From Chitinophaga pinensis (GTDB lineage Bacteria > Bacteroidota > Bacteroidia > Bacteroidales > GCA-2748055), in assembly GCA_945863035.1 (NCBI GenBank), contig CAMAZH010000014.1:1-45296 (forward strand): 45,296 bases of DNA, given 5' to 3'. Positions 43,060 through 45,296 of this stretch are shown here, in pieces. Every line of letters starts with the position of its first letter. Position 1 is the stretch's first letter. The notes under the pieces were generated by a model, which worked only from the letters and a program-made list of their open reading frames with translations, had not been told where the DNA came from and did no database searches. The position numbers and the translations under genes were made by a program.

Positions 43060-45296
43060 CTATTCCACAACCCATTCATGAACCCCTGAGGAGTAATTTT
43101 CCGGCAGTTTAACAAGTAATCTCAAGCCGTTTGTCTGAACGGTTTTGAAATCAACAATGTCCCATGAATTCAAAGTGACGGGATATTCGTTCAGGGTCTC
43201 AACGGCCTTCCATAATTTGCCGTCCTTATACTCAATCTTCCATTCTGCCGGTATGCGGCAACCTCCGAAAGGACTGTCGTCAAACCAATACACCTTTACG
43301 CGGGAGACCTTCTCTTCAGCTTCAAAATCGTATTGAAGCCATTCCCATTTGTTTACTTCCGGCCACCAGTGGTAGTAGGGGAACGAGAGATCGTTAGAGT
43401 TCTGCGGTTCGTATTGGTCTTTTATCGAATTCCTGGATTTGGTTTCCTTGCTGGCAGAAACCTCTGAACGAGCCGCAATGGTTGGGGCTGCCAGAGGCTT
43501 CACGGAAGCCGCAGTAACCGGCAGCCAAACCATCATTTGTCCGGCCCCACGGTTTGCCCATAAATGATAGGGGATAAGGTTCAATTCTTGGATTTCCTCC
43601 ATAGTTACATCCCCATTTAAACTGCGTTTTGCCTGGCGGGCTTTTGTTTTTATAACCCCGGTTCCGTTTAGCAGGTCTTCTCTGAAAGCATACGTCATTC
43701 CTGCGCTCTGATCAAGGATGAGGTTTAGGATGTGCCCGTCTTTATTATCGGGCCATTCGGCGCAATATATCAGGGGACCTTTTTGCACCGCAACTTTTCC
43801 AATATTGTTCTGTATGCGTTCATCTGCAATAACGGTTCTCACAGGCATTGGAATATCGATCTCCAGAAGGTCGGCTTTTTCCCATTGGTGGGAAATATTC
43901 ATGTACCCGTCTGTAATTTCAGGATTGATTTCTTTCCCATTCAGGAAGCATTTCACTGCCTGGCTGTTACGTTCGCTAAACGCATATAGATTGCCGGAAA
44001 TCGCTTCATCTCTTGCCCAACCGGGAATTCTTACCATTAGAGCAATCTTCTTGCGGGATGCGTCATCAATCGCTATCTTCACCTTGCCATCCCAGGGATA
44101 TTCTGTTTTTTGTGAAACGGATATTTCCCTGTTTCCCAGATTAAATTCTGCTTCGCTGGAGATAAAGAGATTAACATATAAATTACTTCCTTTTGTTGCA
44201 TAAATATATCCGGCAATTGAAGGGATAAAACGTGCAATATTTGAGGGGCAACAGGCACATCCAAACCATGCGCTTCTTTCATGCTGGCCATTTGATTCGA
44301 GCGGGTTGGGATAAAAAAACCGGTCGGCAGACAACGAAACACCCGAAAGCATTCCGTTATAAAGGGTTTTTTCGATAATGTCGGAGTATTTCGACTCCCC
44401 ATGCATGAGAAAAAGTCTCTGATTTGCGAAAATATTGCCTATGGAGGCGCAGGTTTCGCAGTACGCAGACATATTCGGGAGGTAATATGGCTCCCTGAAA
44501 CCCTCGTTCCCAACAGAGGCCCCGATTCCCCCCGTGATGTATATTTTACTGTTAACAATATCTTCCCAGATCTTTGTGATCGCATGGATGTATGCCTCGT
44601 CCTTCAGGATGGCTGCGATGTCGGCCATTCCCGAGTACATATAGGTTGCTCTCACGGAGTGGCCTACGGCATCGGACTGGTCGACGACTTTACAATGCGA
44701 CTGGGTATATTCCTCTCCATCCGCTCTCTCACCCCGGGCATCGAGAAAAAACTTCGCGAGATCAAGGTATTCCCTTTTTCCTGTAACACCGTACAATTTC
44801 ACCAGACCCATTTCTATCCCCTGGTGACCGGGATAGCTTATAAAAGCGTTCCAATTAAAAACCGTAACAAGAAGATTTGCGGATTTGACAGCAATATCAA
44901 GTAGATTCGTTTTACCTGTCGCCTGGTAATGTGCAACTGCAGCTTCGTATAGATGTCCCAGATTGTAGAGCTCGCAGCTTAGGATATTGGTTAATTCCCA
45001 CCTTTTATTCCCTGCCCATTCATGGGGCTCTTCGCCCCTCTGCTCGGCGATTGTGCGATTTGTATACAAATAGCCGTCATACTCCTGGGCAAGCGCAATT
45101 TTCCCAATAATCGAATCAAGATACAAATCCAGGTTTTTATCCGGGAAAGTTTGCAAGGAATAGCTTGCACCTTCGATTATCTTGTACACATCGGAATCGT
45201 CAAAAGGGGCGAAGGACTGGAAGCGGCCTGTATCCTGTCCGCCGGCAATTTCGAAATTTTTTATTCTCCCGGTCGACTCGCAATATCCAAATGCAA
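43060..45296 (-). CDS. GH127 beta-L-arabinofuranosidase-like enzyme with shared C-terminal binding module (5' end cut by window edge)
   Basis: The frame is open from the stop codon at 43060-43062 to the right edge, so the N-terminus is missing. A GTG at 45187-45189 is not the start: the codons beyond it continue the family sequence (GRIKNFEIAGG, FDDSDVYKIIEG). About 745 residues are visible. The catalytic part shows the HypBA1-like metal/nucleophile set: Glu and Cys in YCETCASIGN (44449-44460) and the adjacent Cys pair in FGCACCPSN (44248-44253, predicted nucleophile and zinc ligand). It also has KRWELTNILSCELYNLGHLYEAAVAHY and NMSAYCET. The C-terminal about 140 residues (EWLQYDFEAEEKVSRVKVYWFDD ... 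SGVHEWVVE) are the same galactose-binding-like module found in three plus-strand genes. GH127 enzymes release beta-L-arabinofuranose from arabino-oligosaccharides, including those on hydroxyproline-rich glycoproteins. It closes the cluster opposite to the other enzymes. Confidence 0.92.
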   Translation of the reverse strand, partial: AFGYCESTGRIKNFEIAGGQDTGRFQSFAPFDDSDVYKIIEGASYSLQTFPDKNLDLYLDSIIGKIALAQEYDGYLYTNRTIAEQRGEEPHEWAGNKRWELTNILSCELYNLGHLYEAAVAHYQATGKTNLLDIAVKSANLLVTVFNWNAFISYPGHQGIEMGLVKLYGVTGKREYLDLAKFFLDARGERADGEEYTQSHCKVVDQSDAVGHSVRATYMYSGMADIAAILKDEAYIHAITKIWEDIVNSKIYITGGIGASVGNEGFREPYYLPNMSAYCETCASIGNIFANQRLFLMHGESKYSDIIEKTLYNGMLSGVSLSADRFFYPNPLESNGQHERSAWFGCACCPSNIARFIPSIAGYIYATKGSNLYVNLFISSEAEFNLGNREISVSQKTEYPWDGKVKIAIDDASRKKIALMVRIPGWARDEAISGNLYAFSERNSQAVKCFLNGKEINPEITDGYMNISHQWEKADLLEIDIPMPVRTVIADERIQNNIGKVAVQKGPLIYCAEWPDNKDGHILNLILDQSAGMTYAFREDLLNGTGVIKTKARQAKRSLNGDVTMEEIQELNLIPYHLWANRGAGQMMVWLPVTAASVKPLAAPTIAARSEVSASKETKSRNSIKDQYEPQNSNDLSFPYYHWWPEVNKWEWLQYDFEAEEKVSRVKVYWFDDSPFGGCRIPAEWKIEYKDGKLWKAVETLNEYPVTLNSWDIVDFKTVQTNGLRLLVKLPENYSSGVHEWVVE

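Noticed and set aside
45187-45189. GTG as start of the right-edge GH127 gene
   Set aside because: Codons beyond it continue recognisable GH127 sequence (GRIKNFE, FDDSDVYK), so the gene is cut by the edge.

Overview
The window looks like a chromosomal segment of a polysaccharide-degrading Bacteroidota, probably Bacteroidales or Marinilabiliales. The reasons are several proteins with type IX secretion (T9SS) C-terminal sorting domains, a giant PKD-repeat surface protein, a one-protein hybrid two-component regulator (HTCS), a start region with A-rich leaders instead of Shine-Dalgarno sites, and a TAnnTTTG-type promoter element. No rRNA, tRNA, CRISPR array, insertion sequence or phage gene was seen.

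Left part (1-12.2 kb). On the minus strand lie a truncated PKD-repeat protein of more than 1,560 residues that runs off the left edge, a TPR-SpoIIE phosphatase membrane protein, and a POT-family peptide transporter. Divergent from these, on the plus strand, are the NAD(P)HX repair enzyme Nnr and a DUF4831-type lipoprotein. These are housekeeping or surface genes.

Middle part (12.3-22.1 kb). There is a T9SS-exported SGNH (sialate O-acetylesterase-like) esterase with InlB-like, LamG and FN3 modules, a periplasmic calcineurin-like phosphoesterase, a T9SS-exported DUF1349-like (concanavalin-like) protein, and a 1,340-residue HTCS regulator. The HTCS gene sits divergent from the carbohydrate cluster on its right and is its likely controller.

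Right part (22.5-45.3 kb). This is a carbohydrate-utilisation cluster without a SusC/SusD pair inside the window. In order it holds: a GH127/GH146-type arabinofuranosidase, a GH31 alpha-xylosidase-like enzyme with a PA14 insert, an esterase fused to a propeller-like domain, two successive large T9SS proteins with HExxH...E zincin-like motifs, an M24 Xaa-Pro aminopeptidase, a GH43 enzyme carrying an apparently circularly permuted discoidin-like domain, and, convergent, a second GH127 enzyme cut by the right edge. One galactose-binding-like module recurs in four of these genes.

Working model (inference): enzymes that remove L-arabinose, xylose and acetyl groups act together with secreted zincin-like proteins and a proline-specific peptidase. 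This would suit a proline/hydroxyproline-rich, arabinosylated plant cell-wall glycoprotein (extensin or arabinogalactan protein), although an arabinose/xylose-decorated pectin or xyloglucan is an equally simple target if the zincin-like domains are not proteases.
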